From an uncultured Lachnospiraceae bacterium (GTDB lineage Bacteria; Bacillota; Clostridia; Lachnospirales; Lachnospiraceae), in contig ONNQ01000009.1 in the NCBI GenBank assembly GCA_900319245.1, positions 1 to 64,000 on the forward strand: DNA of 64,000 nucleotides, given 5' to 3'. The position numbers and the translations under genes are program-made. Below the pieces are notes generated by a model. The model had not been told where the DNA came from. It worked only from the letters and a program-made list of their open reading frames with translations, and did not search any database. Of the stretch, positions 33,095 to 42,486 are shown piece by piece (position 1 is the stretch's first letter; every line of letters begins with the position of its first letter).

Positions 33095-33943
33095 ATGTCC
33101 GTAAAAATTATTATTGATTCCACAGTCGATATGAGTGAGAAGTACAGCAAAAAGGTGACCATCGTGCCGCTCACCGTTTCGTTCGGCGAGACGGATTATA
33201 TCGACGGCGTCACCATAGACAAACAGACCTTTTATCAGAAGCTTGTCGCCAGCAAGGAGCTGCCCAAGACCAGCCAGGCGACGCCGGATGCGTTCATAAA
33301 GGTATTCGAGGACCTTCAGCAAAAGGGCGAGGAAGCCGTGGTGATCACCGTCTCCTCCCGCCTGTCCGGCACCTACCAGAGCGCCTGCATTGCCGCCGAG
33401 GACTTCCCCAACATCCGCGTCGTGGACAGTATGAACGTTTCAATTGCATCCGGCATTCTTGCAGAATACGCACTGCGTTGCGCCGCAAACGGCATGGGTC
33501 TCGACGAGCTGGCTCTCCACCTGTGCCAAAAACGTGATGAAATCGGCCTGGTCGCCATGGTCGACACGCTCGAGTACCTGCGCAAGGGCGGCCGCATCTC
33601 CGGTGCCGCTGCGCTCGCGGGCGGCGTCCTCAACATCAAGCCGGTTGTCACGTGCCGAGACGGTGAGCTCGCCGTTTTGGGCAAGGCCCGCGGATCCAAG
33701 AAGGCCAACAACCTCCTCATTGAGCAGATCCGCCACGACGGCGTCGATTTCTCCATGCCGCTGCAGCTCGGCTACACCGGTCTCTCCGACGAGATGCTGC
33801 GCCAGTACATCGAGGACAGCCAGTGCCTCTGGAAAGGCCATGTCGCCACCCTCGACTGCGTGCAGCTCAGCAGCGTCATCGGCACGCACGCGGGTCCCGG
33901 CGCCGTTGCTGTTGCGTATTTCAAATCCGGTGCGGTAAAATAA
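33095..33943 (+). CDS. DegV-family fatty-acid-binding protein
   Basis: A 282-residue DegV/EDD-fold protein: KIIIDSTVDM at the N-terminus, KTSQATPDAF, ITVSSRLSGTYQSA (the binding-loop serine) and LEYLRKGGRISGAAAL. DegV (FakB-like) proteins bind fatty acids and present them to FakA kinase for phosphorylation. The ATG at 33095 follows AAGGAG by ten bases; an in-frame upstream ATG at 33068 lacks a site. It is the first gene of a likely operon with a MarR regulator, hinting at fatty-acid-responsive control. Confidence 0.93.
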   Translation: MSVKIIIDSTVDMSEKYSKKVTIVPLTVSFGETDYIDGVTIDKQTFYQKLVASKELPKTSQATPDAFIKVFEDLQQKGEEAVVITVSSRLSGTYQSACIAAEDFPNIRVVDSMNVSIASGILAEYALRCAANGMGLDELALHLCQKRDEIGLVAMVDTLEYLRKGGRISGAAALAGGVLNIKPVVTCRDGELAVLGKARGSKKANNLLIEQIRHDGVDFSMPLQLGYTGLSDEMLRQYIEDSQCLWKGHVATLDCVQLSSVIGTHAGPGAVAVAYFKSGAVK

Positions 33944-34024
33944 CTGTGTTATCAGGCACACGATTACTTGCTGCTGATGCAGGTTTTTGACCCGCATTTG
34001 CCATAACACCGAGAGGACACCGCA

Positions 34025-34474
34025 ATGGAAAACCGGTTTGAGCACTTTACGCTGGATATTTTTAATATCTCCAAGTATTGGAATAAAATTGCCACAGATG
34101 AGATGAAGAAATATGGGCTCCGCGGCGCGCACGCCCTGTATCTGATGATCCTCGACGGGTACGAGGGGGAGATGACGGCGGCGCGGCTGGCGGATCTATG
34201 CCAGCGCGACAAGGCAGACGTCTCCCGGGCGATCGCCGATTTCCAGAAAAAAGGAATCCTGGAGCCCTATGACGGCCCCAGGTATAGAGTTACGCCCAAG
34301 CTGACCCCGCGCGGGCACGAACTGGCCGCGCAGATTCGGGAGCGCGCCGCGAAGGCCCTCGACCTGGCCGGCCAGGGCATCACGGATGAGATGCGCGAGA
34401 ATATGTATCACTGCCTCGACCTCATCGCAGCCAACATGCGCGGCATCTGCGAGGACGGGCTGATGGACCAGTAG
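34025..34474 (+). CDS. MarR-family transcriptional regulator
   Basis: A 149-residue winged-helix protein. The DNA-binding core reads TAARLADLCQRDKADVSRAI (about residues 52-71) followed by the wing (GILEPYDGPRYRVTPKLTPRG). N- and C-terminal helices provide dimerisation as in MarR. It lies 80 bases after DegV on the same strand and ends at a bidirectional terminator. In some Firmicutes fatty-acid synthesis is controlled by a MarR protein (FabT), so with DegV a lipid signal is possible; this is inference. Confidence 0.87.
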   Translation: MENRFEHFTLDIFNISKYWNKIATDEMKKYGLRGAHALYLMILDGYEGEMTAARLADLCQRDKADVSRAIADFQKKGILEPYDGPRYRVTPKLTPRGHELAAQIRERAAKALDLAGQGITDEMRENMYHCLDLIAANMRGICEDGLMDQ

Positions 34475-34528
34475 GCTCCCAGGCGCCGCAGGCCCATCGC
34501 TAGTAAAATAACTCACAAATCAAATATA

Positions 34529-34567
34529 GCGGAGACACCTATCTTGGATGTCTCCGCTCTTTTTGTA
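34529..34567. terminator. Bidirectional terminator between MarR and AraC genes
   Basis: GCGGAGACA...TGTCTCCGC 9-bp stem followed by CTTTTTG on the plus strand. Confidence 0.8.
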
Positions 34568-34585
34568 CTTGATGCGATCACAGGG

Positions 34586-35506
34586 TCACCCTTTGATTTC
34601 CTCCATAAACTTCTCCCGGAAAGTCTTGCGGTACTTGGAAGGCGACAGGCCCTTGGCCTTGCGAAAGAGCCGGCTGAAGTACATGGGGTTTTCGTATCCA
34701 ACGAGCGCCGCAATAGAAGTGACGCTGTAGTCCGTCGTCTCCAGCAGCGTCTGCGCGTTGCGGATCCGCACGTCCAGGATGTACTGCATGGGCGACGTCC
34801 CCACCGCGCTGCGAAAGCTCCGGTTGAACCAGCTCGTGGACATGTTGCGGGAGACCGCGTACTGCTCAATGCTGATCTCCTCATTATAATGCTCGTCAAA
34901 AAACGCCCTCGCCCGATCAATCTCATCCTGAATAAAGCCCGAGACCCGCGGCGCATTCTCCGTCATGCGGCGGTGCATGGTCATCAAAAGCTCCCTGAAC
35001 AGATAGGTGAGCATCTCCTCATAGCCCCACGAACAGCGCACCAGCTCGTCCCGCATCCTGCGGAAGAGATCCTCGTACTCCCTCGAAATGCCGGTGTGGA
35101 GGATGTACCCATCCGTCGGGATCTCATAATGCCTGAGAATATTGCGGACCTCCCGCCCCGTAAAGTGGACAAACCACACCTGCGTCTTATCTTTGCCAAA
35201 ATAGAAATAATCCTGCACCTGCTTGGGCTGAAACAAAACCATGCTCCCCGCCGGCACAATGACTTCTTTCCCATCCAATATAAAGTGCCCCTTCCCGGCC
35301 GCTATATAAATGATCTGCCAGTCCACCCTGCCCCGCGGCCGCAAGGTCGGAAGCTTGGGCACGCTGTACAGCTTATAAGTCCCGGCGCTCAAAATGCGCA
35401 GGGGCAGCTTCTTCTTCCTAAAGGGCACCCTGGAATTAAACAGATAGCCGGAATTGACATACAGATCCTTTTCTGCAATTCCATTCTGTCTCACGTTTTC
35501 TGCCAT
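34586..35506 (-). CDS. AraC-family regulator of the lactose locus
   Basis: A 306-residue protein: N-terminal cupin-type sensing domain (WQIIYIAAGKGHFILDGKEV and VPAGSMVLFQP) and a C-terminal double helix-turn-helix (ISIEQYAVSRNMSTSWFNRS; VTSIAALVGYENPMYFSRLF, then RKAKGLSPSKYR). It is divergent from the beta-galactosidase gene, so it is very likely its activator, responding to a sugar. Confidence 0.93.
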   Translation of the reverse strand: MAENVRQNGIAEKDLYVNSGYLFNSRVPFRKKKLPLRILSAGTYKLYSVPKLPTLRPRGRVDWQIIYIAAGKGHFILDGKEVIVPAGSMVLFQPKQVQDYFYFGKDKTQVWFVHFTGREVRNILRHYEIPTDGYILHTGISREYEDLFRRMRDELVRCSWGYEEMLTYLFRELLMTMHRRMTENAPRVSGFIQDEIDRARAFFDEHYNEEISIEQYAVSRNMSTSWFNRSFRSAVGTSPMQYILDVRIRNAQTLLETTDYSVTSIAALVGYENPMYFSRLFRKAKGLSPSKYRKTFREKFMEEIKG

Positions 35507-35821
35507 GTCTGACTACCTCATCAATCTCTCGCATCGCAGTCCCACACTGTGCACGAGTCACTCACATCGATCTCCTTATCACAGTCTCGTACTGCGCATA
35601 CACCCGCTCTTCTTTCCATTATTGTAGTAGATTTCGCCTCCCTTTTTCCACATCCTTTCCCATCCAAGCCCCTTAGTGCAAGTTTTGTATCGTTTCGTTC
35701 ATATGGCTGAGAGCCCTTTTTCGCTATGCTTTGAATAGGAGTATAGACCAAAAAATCGAGTCGTCATGAATGGGGTTCCATGACCGATTCGGCCCATAAT
35801 GTATGAAAGGGGGTTCTAATA
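35507..35821. other. Divergent regulatory region between araC-type gene and lacZ
   Basis: No gene. It contains the inverted repeat GTCATG...CATGAC (35763-35784), a CATAAT box near 35790 and the lacZ ribosome site AAGGGGG. AraC-type operators are expected here, but I see no clear direct-repeat pair. Confidence 0.55.
35763..35784. promoter_or_regulatory. Inverted repeat upstream of lacZ
   Basis: GTCATG-AATGGGGTTC-CATGAC, just upstream of the -10-like box. Confidence 0.4.
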
Positions 35822-38800
35822 TTGATCGTTCCAAGATTTTATGAAGATCTCTCTGTCCTTCACCAAAACACCGAACCGGATCGGGCCTATTACATCCCGT
35901 CCTCAGTCCGCAACGATATGGTGATATGGAACAGAGAAAGCTCTGACCGCCTGCAGATGCTAAGCGGGTGCGCGTGGCGATTCGCCTATTATCCCAGCAT
36001 CCACGATCTGCAGGATCCTTTTTATATGCCGGAGTATGTGCAGGGACAATGGTGGAAGCAGGAAACAGTGCCCTTCTGCTGGCAGCTGCGAGGCTACGAC
36101 AGCCCCCAGTACACCAACATCCGCTACCCTTTTCCCTTCGATCCGCCCTACGTCCCCCAGGACAATCCCTGCGGCGCCTACCTGCACAGCTTTTCCTGGC
36201 ACAGGGACCCGGATGCACCCCGCGCGTTCCTGAATTTTGAAGGCGTAGATTCCTGCTTCTACGTCTGGCTCAACGGGGCCTACGTGGGCTACAGCCAGGT
36301 CTCCCATCACACGACGGAGTTCGATGTGACGGACCTTCTCCAGGAAGGCACGAATCTGCTTGCCGTTCTGGTTCTCAAGTGGTGCGACGGCTCCTATCTG
36401 GAGGATCAGGACAAGTTCCGCTTCTCGGGCATCTTCCGAGACGTCTATATTTTGAAACGGCCCGTCGACCGCATCCGCGACTACGTGATCACGACGGATC
36501 TGGCCGACGACCACAAGTCTGCCGAGATCAACATCACGTTTGACTTCTCGCGCAAGCCCATCCCGGTTTCGCTGACCTTACTCGGTCCGGATGGGGAAAG
36601 CATCATTTTTAGTCAAAAAATCGCAGCAGAGAAGCTTACCTCCGCAAAGGCAGACAACTCCGATCAGATTGCAAAGGTCAGCAGCTCCGATCAGAAAGCT
36701 GCTGCATACACAGTCCGCATCCCTGTAGAGGATCCTATTCTGTGGAACGCGGAGGAACCCAACCTCTACACCTTGGTCATGGATACCGGCCGGGAAGTCA
36801 TCACCGAGAAAGTAGGCATCCGCAAAGTAGAGGTACGAGATTGTGTTGTGACCCTCAACGGGAAGCCCATCACTTTCCGCGGCGTCAACCGCCACGAGTC
36901 AGATCCGGTCACCGGATCGGTCTGTTCTATGGACCAGACCTTGCTGGACCTTCGCATGATCAAGGCCCACAACTTCAACGCGGTTCGAGCCAGCCACTAT
37001 CCCGATGTTCCGTGGTTCTATCAGCTCTGCGACTGCATGGGACTCTATGTGATCGATGAGGCGGACAATGAGAGCCATGGGACGGCGCCGCTGTATTTTG
37101 GCGAAGATGACTATTCGGAGCGGATGCGGCTGGCCCACGTACGAATTGCAGACAATCCGGACTTTGTGGAGCCCACGCTCGACAGGGTGCGCTCCATGGT
37201 CCTGCGGAACCGGAACCGTCCCAGCATTCTGGTCTGGTCCATGGGCAACGAGTGCGGCTATGGCGTCACCTTTGAGAAATCCCTGCGGTGGACCAAGGAG
37301 ACAGACCCCACGAGGCTGACGCACTATGAGAGCGCCTTCTATCTGAGCCGGGATCGGCAATTTGACGTCTCCGACATCGACCTGTTCGGGCGCATGTATC
37401 CCGCCTTTTCCGAGGTGACAGACTATCTGGACAATGCTCCCGACAAGCCGCTTCTCTTGGTGGAATATTGCCACTCCATGGGCAACAGCCCCGGCGATTT
37501 TAAGGAATATCTGGATCTGACGGAAAAGTATCCCGCACTCTGCGGCGGATTCGTCTGGGAGTGGTGTGACCACGCCGTCTACAAGGGGCGGACTCCGGCC
37601 GGCAAAGACATGTACTGGTACGGCGGCGACCACGGCGAGCTGCAGCATGACGCCAATTTCTGTCTGGATGGTCTGGTCTATCCCGACCGCCGGCCCCACA
37701 CAGGGCTCCTGGAATACAAGAATGTCCACAGACCTCTCAGGGCGTCCTATGACTTGCAGCGTCAGGTTCTGACGCTGGAAAATCATCTAGATTTCGTGGA
37801 TCCCGTGTCTCTGGTCAGCGCCTCCTGGGCTCTGACACTGGATGGGACGCTGATTGCGAAGGGCGCGTTGGAACTGCCTTCCATTGCGCCTCACAGCAAT
37901 GCGGAGGTTCCGCTGTCCTTCTATGTGCCCGAGCAGGGGCGTTGCTACCTGAAGATCACCTACGTGCTCAAAGAAGAGACAGCCGGCCTGCCCGCTGGCC
38001 ATGTTCTGGGCTTCGATGAGATTTTCATCCCCACCGTGGAAAGCCAGGCACGCAAGGCGGCCGCCATCGCCAATACACCAGTTGGTGAGTCAGTGGACCC
38101 TCTGACGCACTTTGTGGAAGTGGGCGAATCAATGAAGCATCCCATTCTGAGTCATTTTGAGGAGGGTCGCTTCCTCATTGTGGAGGGCGACAACTTCGTC
38201 TACCGCCTGGATACCCTGTCGGGACTCTTTACATCCATGAAATTTGGCGGAAAGGAGCTGTTGGATCTCCCCATGGACTTCAACCTCTGGCGGGCCCCCA
38301 CGGACAACGACGCCGCCCCGGCCGATTTGTGGAAATGGGAGCGCCTGGATCACACCGTGACCAGAGCGTACGAAGTAACTTGCAAGAGGCACAGCGGCAG
38401 CATTGAAATTGCGATCAAGCAATCGGTCGGTGCCATGTCCGTCCAGCCGGTCCTCCGCATGGATCACACAGTCACCGTATATGCGGACGGACGTATCCGT
38501 CTGGATGTGGACGCCCGCAAGGATCCCGAGATTGCGACCCTTCCCAGAATCGGCCTTCGGCTCTTCCTCCCGGAATCCATGCGTCAGGTCACCTACTATG
38601 GCATGGGTCCCTGCGAGACCTACATCGACAAGCACCACGCCGGCTACCACAGCGTCTTCCGCTCCTCGGTCGCCGACCTGCATGAAGACTACATCAAGCC
38701 GCAGGAAAACGGCAGCCACTACGACTGCGACTACGTCACCGTCAAAGGAGCAGGCATCGCGCTGACCGCCGTCTCCGGCGATCCCGACCAGACCTTCTCC

Positions 38801-39007
38801 TTCAACGCGTCGATCTACGCACAAGAGGAACTGGAGCGCAAAAAACACAACTATGAGCTCGTGCCCTGCGGCAGCACAGTCCTGTGCCTGGACCACAAGA
38901 TGGCCGGCATCGGATCCAAGAGCTGCGGCCCGGACCTTTCTCCGGAGTACAGAGTAAGTGACGACACCTTCCGCTTCTCCTTCGTGCTCAAACCCGAGCG
39001 CACGTGA
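35822..39007 (+). CDS. lacZ: Beta-galactosidase (glycoside hydrolase family 2, LacZ type)
   Basis: A 1061-residue enzyme close in length to E. coli LacZ (1023 aa). Order: sugar-binding jelly roll (about 25-200), Ig-like domain (about 205-330), TIM barrel (about 335-625) and C-terminal domains including a Bgal small-chain region (about 770-1055). The acid/base glutamate is E477 in VWSMGNECGYG and the nucleophile E548 in LLLVEYCHSMGNSPG. It hydrolyses lactose and related beta-galactosides in the cytoplasm. The start is a TTG with AAGGGGG eight bases upstream; no in-frame ATG lies near. It forms the lactose locus with the divergent AraC regulator and the downstream symporter. Confidence 0.95.
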   Translation: MIVPRFYEDLSVLHQNTEPDRAYYIPSSVRNDMVIWNRESSDRLQMLSGCAWRFAYYPSIHDLQDPFYMPEYVQGQWWKQETVPFCWQLRGYDSPQYTNIRYPFPFDPPYVPQDNPCGAYLHSFSWHRDPDAPRAFLNFEGVDSCFYVWLNGAYVGYSQVSHHTTEFDVTDLLQEGTNLLAVLVLKWCDGSYLEDQDKFRFSGIFRDVYILKRPVDRIRDYVITTDLADDHKSAEINITFDFSRKPIPVSLTLLGPDGESIIFSQKIAAEKLTSAKADNSDQIAKVSSSDQKAAAYTVRIPVEDPILWNAEEPNLYTLVMDTGREVITEKVGIRKVEVRDCVVTLNGKPITFRGVNRHESDPVTGSVCSMDQTLLDLRMIKAHNFNAVRASHYPDVPWFYQLCDCMGLYVIDEADNESHGTAPLYFGEDDYSERMRLAHVRIADNPDFVEPTLDRVRSMVLRNRNRPSILVWSMGNECGYGVTFEKSLRWTKETDPTRLTHYESAFYLSRDRQFDVSDIDLFGRMYPAFSEVTDYLDNAPDKPLLLVEYCHSMGNSPGDFKEYLDLTEKYPALCGGFVWEWCDHAVYKGRTPAGKDMYWYGGDHGELQHDANFCLDGLVYPDRRPHTGLLEYKNVHRPLRASYDLQRQVLTLENHLDFVDPVSLVSASWALTLDGTLIAKGALELPSIAPHSNAEVPLSFYVPEQGRCYLKITYVLKEETAGLPAGHVLGFDEIFIPTVESQARKAAAIANTPVGESVDPLTHFVEVGESMKHPILSHFEEGRFLIVEGDNFVYRLDTLSGLFTSMKFGGKELLDLPMDFNLWRAPTDNDAAPADLWKWERLDHTVTRAYEVTCKRHSGSIEIAIKQSVGAMSVQPVLRMDHTVTVYADGRIRLDVDARKDPEIATLPRIGLRLFLPESMRQVTYYGMGPCETYIDKHHAGYHSVFRSSVADLHEDYIKPQENGSHYDCDYVTVKGAGIALTAVSGDPDQTFSFNASIYAQEELERKKHNYELVPCGSTVLCLDHKMAGIGSKSCGPDLSPEYRVSDDTFRFSFVLKPERT

Positions 39008-39221
39008 GATGCGTCATCGAGCTTAAGCCTGTGCTTACGCGAGGTTCGCTTTCATGCTTAAGCCTGCGATTACGTAAGTTTCGCCTTCGTTATCCTTGCA
39101 TAGCCCGCCCTTGCAGCCGTCCAGCCATTGGTACTCCTGTTGTATAGAATCGTCCAAACGGCTGCAATGGCAGGGCTAATTCGGTACATGTTGATTCATC
39201 ATCTAAAAAGGGGTTTTTTAA
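39008..39221. other. lacZ-symporter intergenic region with direct repeat and long hairpin
   Basis: GCTTAAGCCTG repeats at 39021 and 39056 (35-bp period). A long stem pairs TAGCCC (39101) with GGGCTA (39173) and TTGCAGCCGT (39111) with ACGGCTGCAA (39158). It may be a processing or attenuation hairpin between lacZ and the transporter. Confidence 0.55.
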
Positions 39222-40634
39222 ATGCATACTAAAGAAAAGACATATTTGAAATGGTATAACAAGGTCGGTTACGGCTCCGGTGATATCGCCGGCAACGTGG
39301 TTTATGCCCTGCTGTCAGCCTTCGTCATGATCTTCCTGACGGACACCGTCGGAATGAACGCCGGCATCGTCGGCACACTGATCGCTATATCCAAGCTCTT
39401 TGACGGCGTATCGGATATTTTCTTCGGTTCGCTGATCGACAAGACCAACACCAAGATGGGCAAAGCAAGACCGTGGATGTTCTATGGGTATTTTGGCTGT
39501 GCGGTGTGCTTGGTGGCCATCTTCTGCATCCCTGCGGATCTGAGCCCCACAGCGCAGTATGCCTGGTTCTTCATCGCCTACACACTGCTCAATGCAGGCT
39601 TCTACACGGCCAACAATATTGCCTACTCGGCGCTGACCGCACTTGTTACCAAAAACAACCACGAGCGCGTGCAGATGGGCTCCATCCGCTTCATGTTTGC
39701 CTTCGGCACCAGCATGCTGATCCAAACCATCACGGTTGGCCTGGTCGCTCACTTTGGCGGCGGCGCAGCCGCATGGCGGACTGTGGCAATCATTTATGCC
39801 ATCGTCGGCGTGATCACCAATACTCTCTCGGTTTTCTCAGTCCGTGAACTGACCCCCGAAGAGCTTGCTGAAGGCGAGGAAGTCGATGCCGCCAAGACTG
39901 CCGGCTCCGCCCAGGAGGAAAAATACTCCCTGATCGACGCCTTCTCGCTCCTCATCCGCAACAAGTATTATCTGATGATCTGTGCATCCTATATTTTGAT
40001 GCAGATCTATTCTGCGACGCTGAACATGGGTATCTACTACATGACCTATGTGCTCAAAAACGCCAACCTACTGGGCGTCTTCTCCTGGGCCATCAACATT
40101 CCCATGATCATCGGTCTGCTCTTCACCCCCACTCTGGTGGCCAAATGGGGCGGCATGTACAAGCTCAATCTCACCGGCTACACGATTGGTACGCTGGGAC
40201 GTCTCGGCGTTGTGATCGCAGGCTACCTCGGCTCCATTCCGCTGATGCTGGTCTGCACAGCGATCGCGGCCATCGGTATGAGCCCGCTGCAGGGTGATAT
40301 GAACGCGCTGATCGCGACTTGCTCGGAATACACCTACCTGACAAGTGGCAAGCGAGTGGATGGCACCATGTACTCCTGCACGTCCCTCGGAACCAAACTC
40401 GGCGGCGGCATCGGTACTGCCCTGGCCGGCTGGCTCCACGCCTTCAGTGGCTACGTGGGCGGCGCAGCCGAGCAGTCGGCGTCCTGCATGACCATGCTTC
40501 ACATCATGTACTTGTGGATGCCCATGTGCTTCAACTTGCTGATCACGCTGATCCTGACACGCCTCAACGTCGAAAAGGCCAACGAAGACCTGCGCAAGGC
40601 GCACGCGGCTGCGGCGGAGTCTGGGACGGAGTGA
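39222..40634 (+). CDS. GPH-family sugar symporter
   Basis: A 470-residue major-facilitator-type transporter of the glycoside-pentoside-hexuronide (MelB/LacS-like) family, with twelve membrane helices. Marks include KVGYGSGDIAGNVVYALLSA, then FLTDTVGMNAG, and the family signature FGSLIDKTNTKMGKARPW. It couples beta-galactoside uptake to Na+ or H+. There is no fused IIA-like domain at the C-terminus (unlike LacS). It follows lacZ on the same strand with a good ribosome site (AAAAAGGGG). Confidence 0.93.
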   Translation: MHTKEKTYLKWYNKVGYGSGDIAGNVVYALLSAFVMIFLTDTVGMNAGIVGTLIAISKLFDGVSDIFFGSLIDKTNTKMGKARPWMFYGYFGCAVCLVAIFCIPADLSPTAQYAWFFIAYTLLNAGFYTANNIAYSALTALVTKNNHERVQMGSIRFMFAFGTSMLIQTITVGLVAHFGGGAAAWRTVAIIYAIVGVITNTLSVFSVRELTPEELAEGEEVDAAKTAGSAQEEKYSLIDAFSLLIRNKYYLMICASYILMQIYSATLNMGIYYMTYVLKNANLLGVFSWAINIPMIIGLLFTPTLVAKWGGMYKLNLTGYTIGTLGRLGVVIAGYLGSIPLMLVCTAIAAIGMSPLQGDMNALIATCSEYTYLTSGKRVDGTMYSCTSLGTKLGGGIGTALAGWLHAFSGYVGGAAEQSASCMTMLHIMYLWMPMCFNLLITLILTRLNVEKANEDLRKAHAAAAESGTE

Positions 40635-41211
40635 GGCATCGATGTCTTCGGCGAAGTGAAGTTTTCCAAGGTTTTTGTTGGCTGCTGATTGGGTTTAGGT
40701 ACAGAGAAGCTGATTTCTGAATTTGTTCTCCACGGGTTTAGTGGCTGCTTATTAGTCTTAGGTACAGGCGGGCTGATTTCTGAATTTGTTCTCCACGGGT
40801 TTGATGGCTGCTTATTAGTTTTAGGTACAGGCGGGCTGATTTCTGAATTTGTTCTCCACGGTTTTGATGGCTGCGGACCGGGATTGGGTACAGACGACTG
40901 ATTTCGAGGAAATGTTCTCCATCTTTTCTGAGAAGATTTGGAACTTTTTTCATATTCATCGTTGCTGTACCTAAAACAGCAGCCAGCTATGGAGGACAAA
41001 TCTTTAAAATGGCCCGCCTGTACCTAAACTCACTATAGGACGGAAAATCCATGGGGAATAATTCTTATAAAATCATCGCCTGTGCCTAAAGCTCTCTCGC
41101 AGGCAACAGATTGTGAACCACAAGCTTGTTGAACCACAAGGCCGCCCTATGTGCGCATCAACAGAATTCTATGGTATTCTAATTGAGAAGATGATTTTAG
41201 GAGGTCTTTCC
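40635..41211. other. Repeat-filled intergenic region
   Basis: Holds four 63-bp tandem units (40690-40930), then three inverted copies of a GTACCTAAA word (40967, 41022; variant GTGCCTAAA at 41081). No convincing gene; the open frames inside are repeat-driven. Confidence 0.65.
40690..40930. repeat. Tandem repeat, 63-bp unit, four copies
   Basis: GGTACAG words at 40698, 40761, 40824 and 40887 are exactly 63 bases apart. Each unit carries GCTGATTTCTGAATTTGTTC then TCCACGG and TGGCTGCT. The last copy is diverged. Because 63 is a multiple of three, frames stay open on both strands. Confidence 0.85.
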
Positions 41212-41697
41212 ATGCAGGAATTTTACTATAGACGTGTAGAAGACGGCACTTTCTGCCTGACAGGATATGAAGGTAACGAGCCCGACGTCATCATTCCCGA
41301 TGACAAGGTGTTTACAATTCTGAATGACAAAGTCTTTCGCGGCCACAGTGAGATCAGATCCGTCAAAATCCCGAACTCCGTAACAGATATGGGCGAGTTT
41401 CTTTTCGACGGCTGCGCGAATCTGCGTAGTCTGCAGCTGCCCGCAGAGCTGCGCACGCTGTGGGGCTATACGTTTGTGCGGAGCGGCATCGAGGAAATCG
41501 TGCTTCCCGACCACCTCCGGATCATCCCGCCCTTCGCCTTCAAAGATTGCAAAAACCTGCGCCGCGTCGTCTGCGGTGCAGGTCTTGAGAAAATCTATGC
41601 TTGGGCTTTCAGCGGCTGCGACCAGCTCACGGAAGAAAACCTGATCCATGGGCCGGGGGCAGATATCAGCCCGCAGGCTTTTGAAAGCAGAGAATGA
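41212..41697 (+). CDS. Small BspA-type leucine-rich-repeat protein
   Basis: A 161-residue protein with four to five LRR_5 units of the BspA type (IPNSVTDMGEFLFDGCANLR; LPAELRTLWGYTFVRSGIEE; LPDHLRIIPPFAFKDCKNLR; GLEKIYAWAFSGCDQL). There is no signal peptide, so it is probably cytoplasmic, unlike most surface BspA proteins. The ATG at 41212 is chosen for AGGAGG seven bases upstream. Role unknown; protein binding is usual for the fold. Confidence 0.82.
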   Translation: MQEFYYRRVEDGTFCLTGYEGNEPDVIIPDDKVFTILNDKVFRGHSEIRSVKIPNSVTDMGEFLFDGCANLRSLQLPAELRTLWGYTFVRSGIEEIVLPDHLRIIPPFAFKDCKNLRRVVCGAGLEKIYAWAFSGCDQLTEENLIHGPGADISPQAFESRE

Positions 41698-41809
41698 ATG
41701 GCAGCCTTGCATTGATACATACATCAAAGAATTGATCAGCCACGCCGCGCCATCCGGCCCCAATTTGCCCATGGCTTCCTTCACAATTCCTGCTATATTT
41801 CTCATAATT

Positions 41810-42112
41810 CTATTTAAGTCCGCCCATTTTCTTGTACACATCGCCTCTTGGACCTGCAAGGAGCGTCGTGACAACGACAATTCTGCCGTTGATCAAAGTG
41901 TAAATGACCCTGTAACTGCCAATTCTGATCCGATAATAGGTGCTATGTTTCCCCTTTATTCGCTTGACATCAACTGTCTCCGGATGCTCACCAATCAGTA
42001 ATTCCTGAATCGCATCCTCGTAATCTGTCCTGACGTCCTCATGCTGCCGGAAAAACTTTTCTGCTGCCTTTGTGTACTGAATATCATAAGAAAAGTTTTC
42101 GATCACTCCCAT
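41810..42112 (-). CDS. RelE/ParE-type toxin
   Basis: A 100-residue RelE-superfamily toxin: YDIQYTKAAEKFFRQ at the N-terminus, then LLIGEHPETVDVKRIKGKHS and the YYRIRIGSYRVIYTLINGRI core typical of RelE/YafQ-like folds. Such toxins cleave mRNA in the ribosomal A site. GGAGGCGGAG precedes the ATG; a GTG four codons earlier abuts the antitoxin stop. It is second in the pair, after the antitoxin, as is usual. Confidence 0.9.
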   Translation of the reverse strand: MGVIENFSYDIQYTKAAEKFFRQHEDVRTDYEDAIQELLIGEHPETVDVKRIKGKHSTYYRIRIGSYRVIYTLINGRIVVVTTLLAGPRGDVYKKMGGLK

Positions 42113-42124
42113 CTCCGCCTCCAC

Positions 42125-42394
42125 CTAAACATTAAAGTGTTTTACGGAAGCAATCTGCAGGTCATCATCTGACAGCGTATCCAGCTCTCCCAAGATCTCC
42201 CGTGTTTCCTCTTCCGATGCGTCTTCCACATTCACGGTAAGGCGGTAAAATGGATCATTCTTCATTTTAGCTAGATATTCATCCAAAGCATCCATCACGA
42301 CATCCGTCATCGACATATGGAACACCGTTGCAACACTCTTAATATCCGCTAATCGCTCCTCATCCATCTTAATGTTCATCGCTTTTGTCGCCAC
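42125..42394 (-). CDS. Ribbon-helix-helix antitoxin
   Basis: An 89-residue protein with KAMNIKMDEERLADIKSVAT and FHMSMTDVVMDALDEYLAKM, the ribbon-helix-helix DNA-binding fold, and an acidic C-terminal tail (VEDASEEETREILGELD) that should wrap the toxin. I start at a GTG (42394) eight bases after AAAGGAGG; the frame can also be read from a GTG at 42403. Its promoter directly upstream is presumably autorepressed by the complex. Confidence 0.9.
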   Translation of the reverse strand: MATKAMNIKMDEERLADIKSVATVFHMSMTDVVMDALDEYLAKMKNDPFYRLTVNVEDASEEETREILGELDTLSDDDLQIASVKHFNV

Positions 42395-42421
42395 AGCATA
42401 CACCTCCTTTATCTAATATCC

Positions 42422-42450
42422 AATATATATAGTATATACGGTAAAGTCAA
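42422..42450 (-). promoter_or_regulatory. Promoter of the toxin-antitoxin pair
   Basis: Minus-strand TTGACT (42450-42445), 17-base spacer and TATATT (42427-42422), about 28 bases before the antitoxin start. The spacer and flanks are alternating AT. Confidence 0.75.
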
Positions 42451-42486
42451 TGTATTCACTTTTGCCGACTTATCGCACAAGAAAAA

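Noticed and set aside
36899..37786. 295-codon minus-strand frame inside lacZ
   Set aside because: Shadow of the GH2 TIM-barrel coding sequence.
40690..40930. CRISPR-like repeat array
   Set aside because: Units are contiguous with no unique spacers, and there are no cas genes.
40499..40999. 166-codon proline/asparagine-rich frame with internal repeats
   Set aside because: It spans the end of the symporter gene and the 63-bp tandem repeat; open only because 63 is divisible by three.
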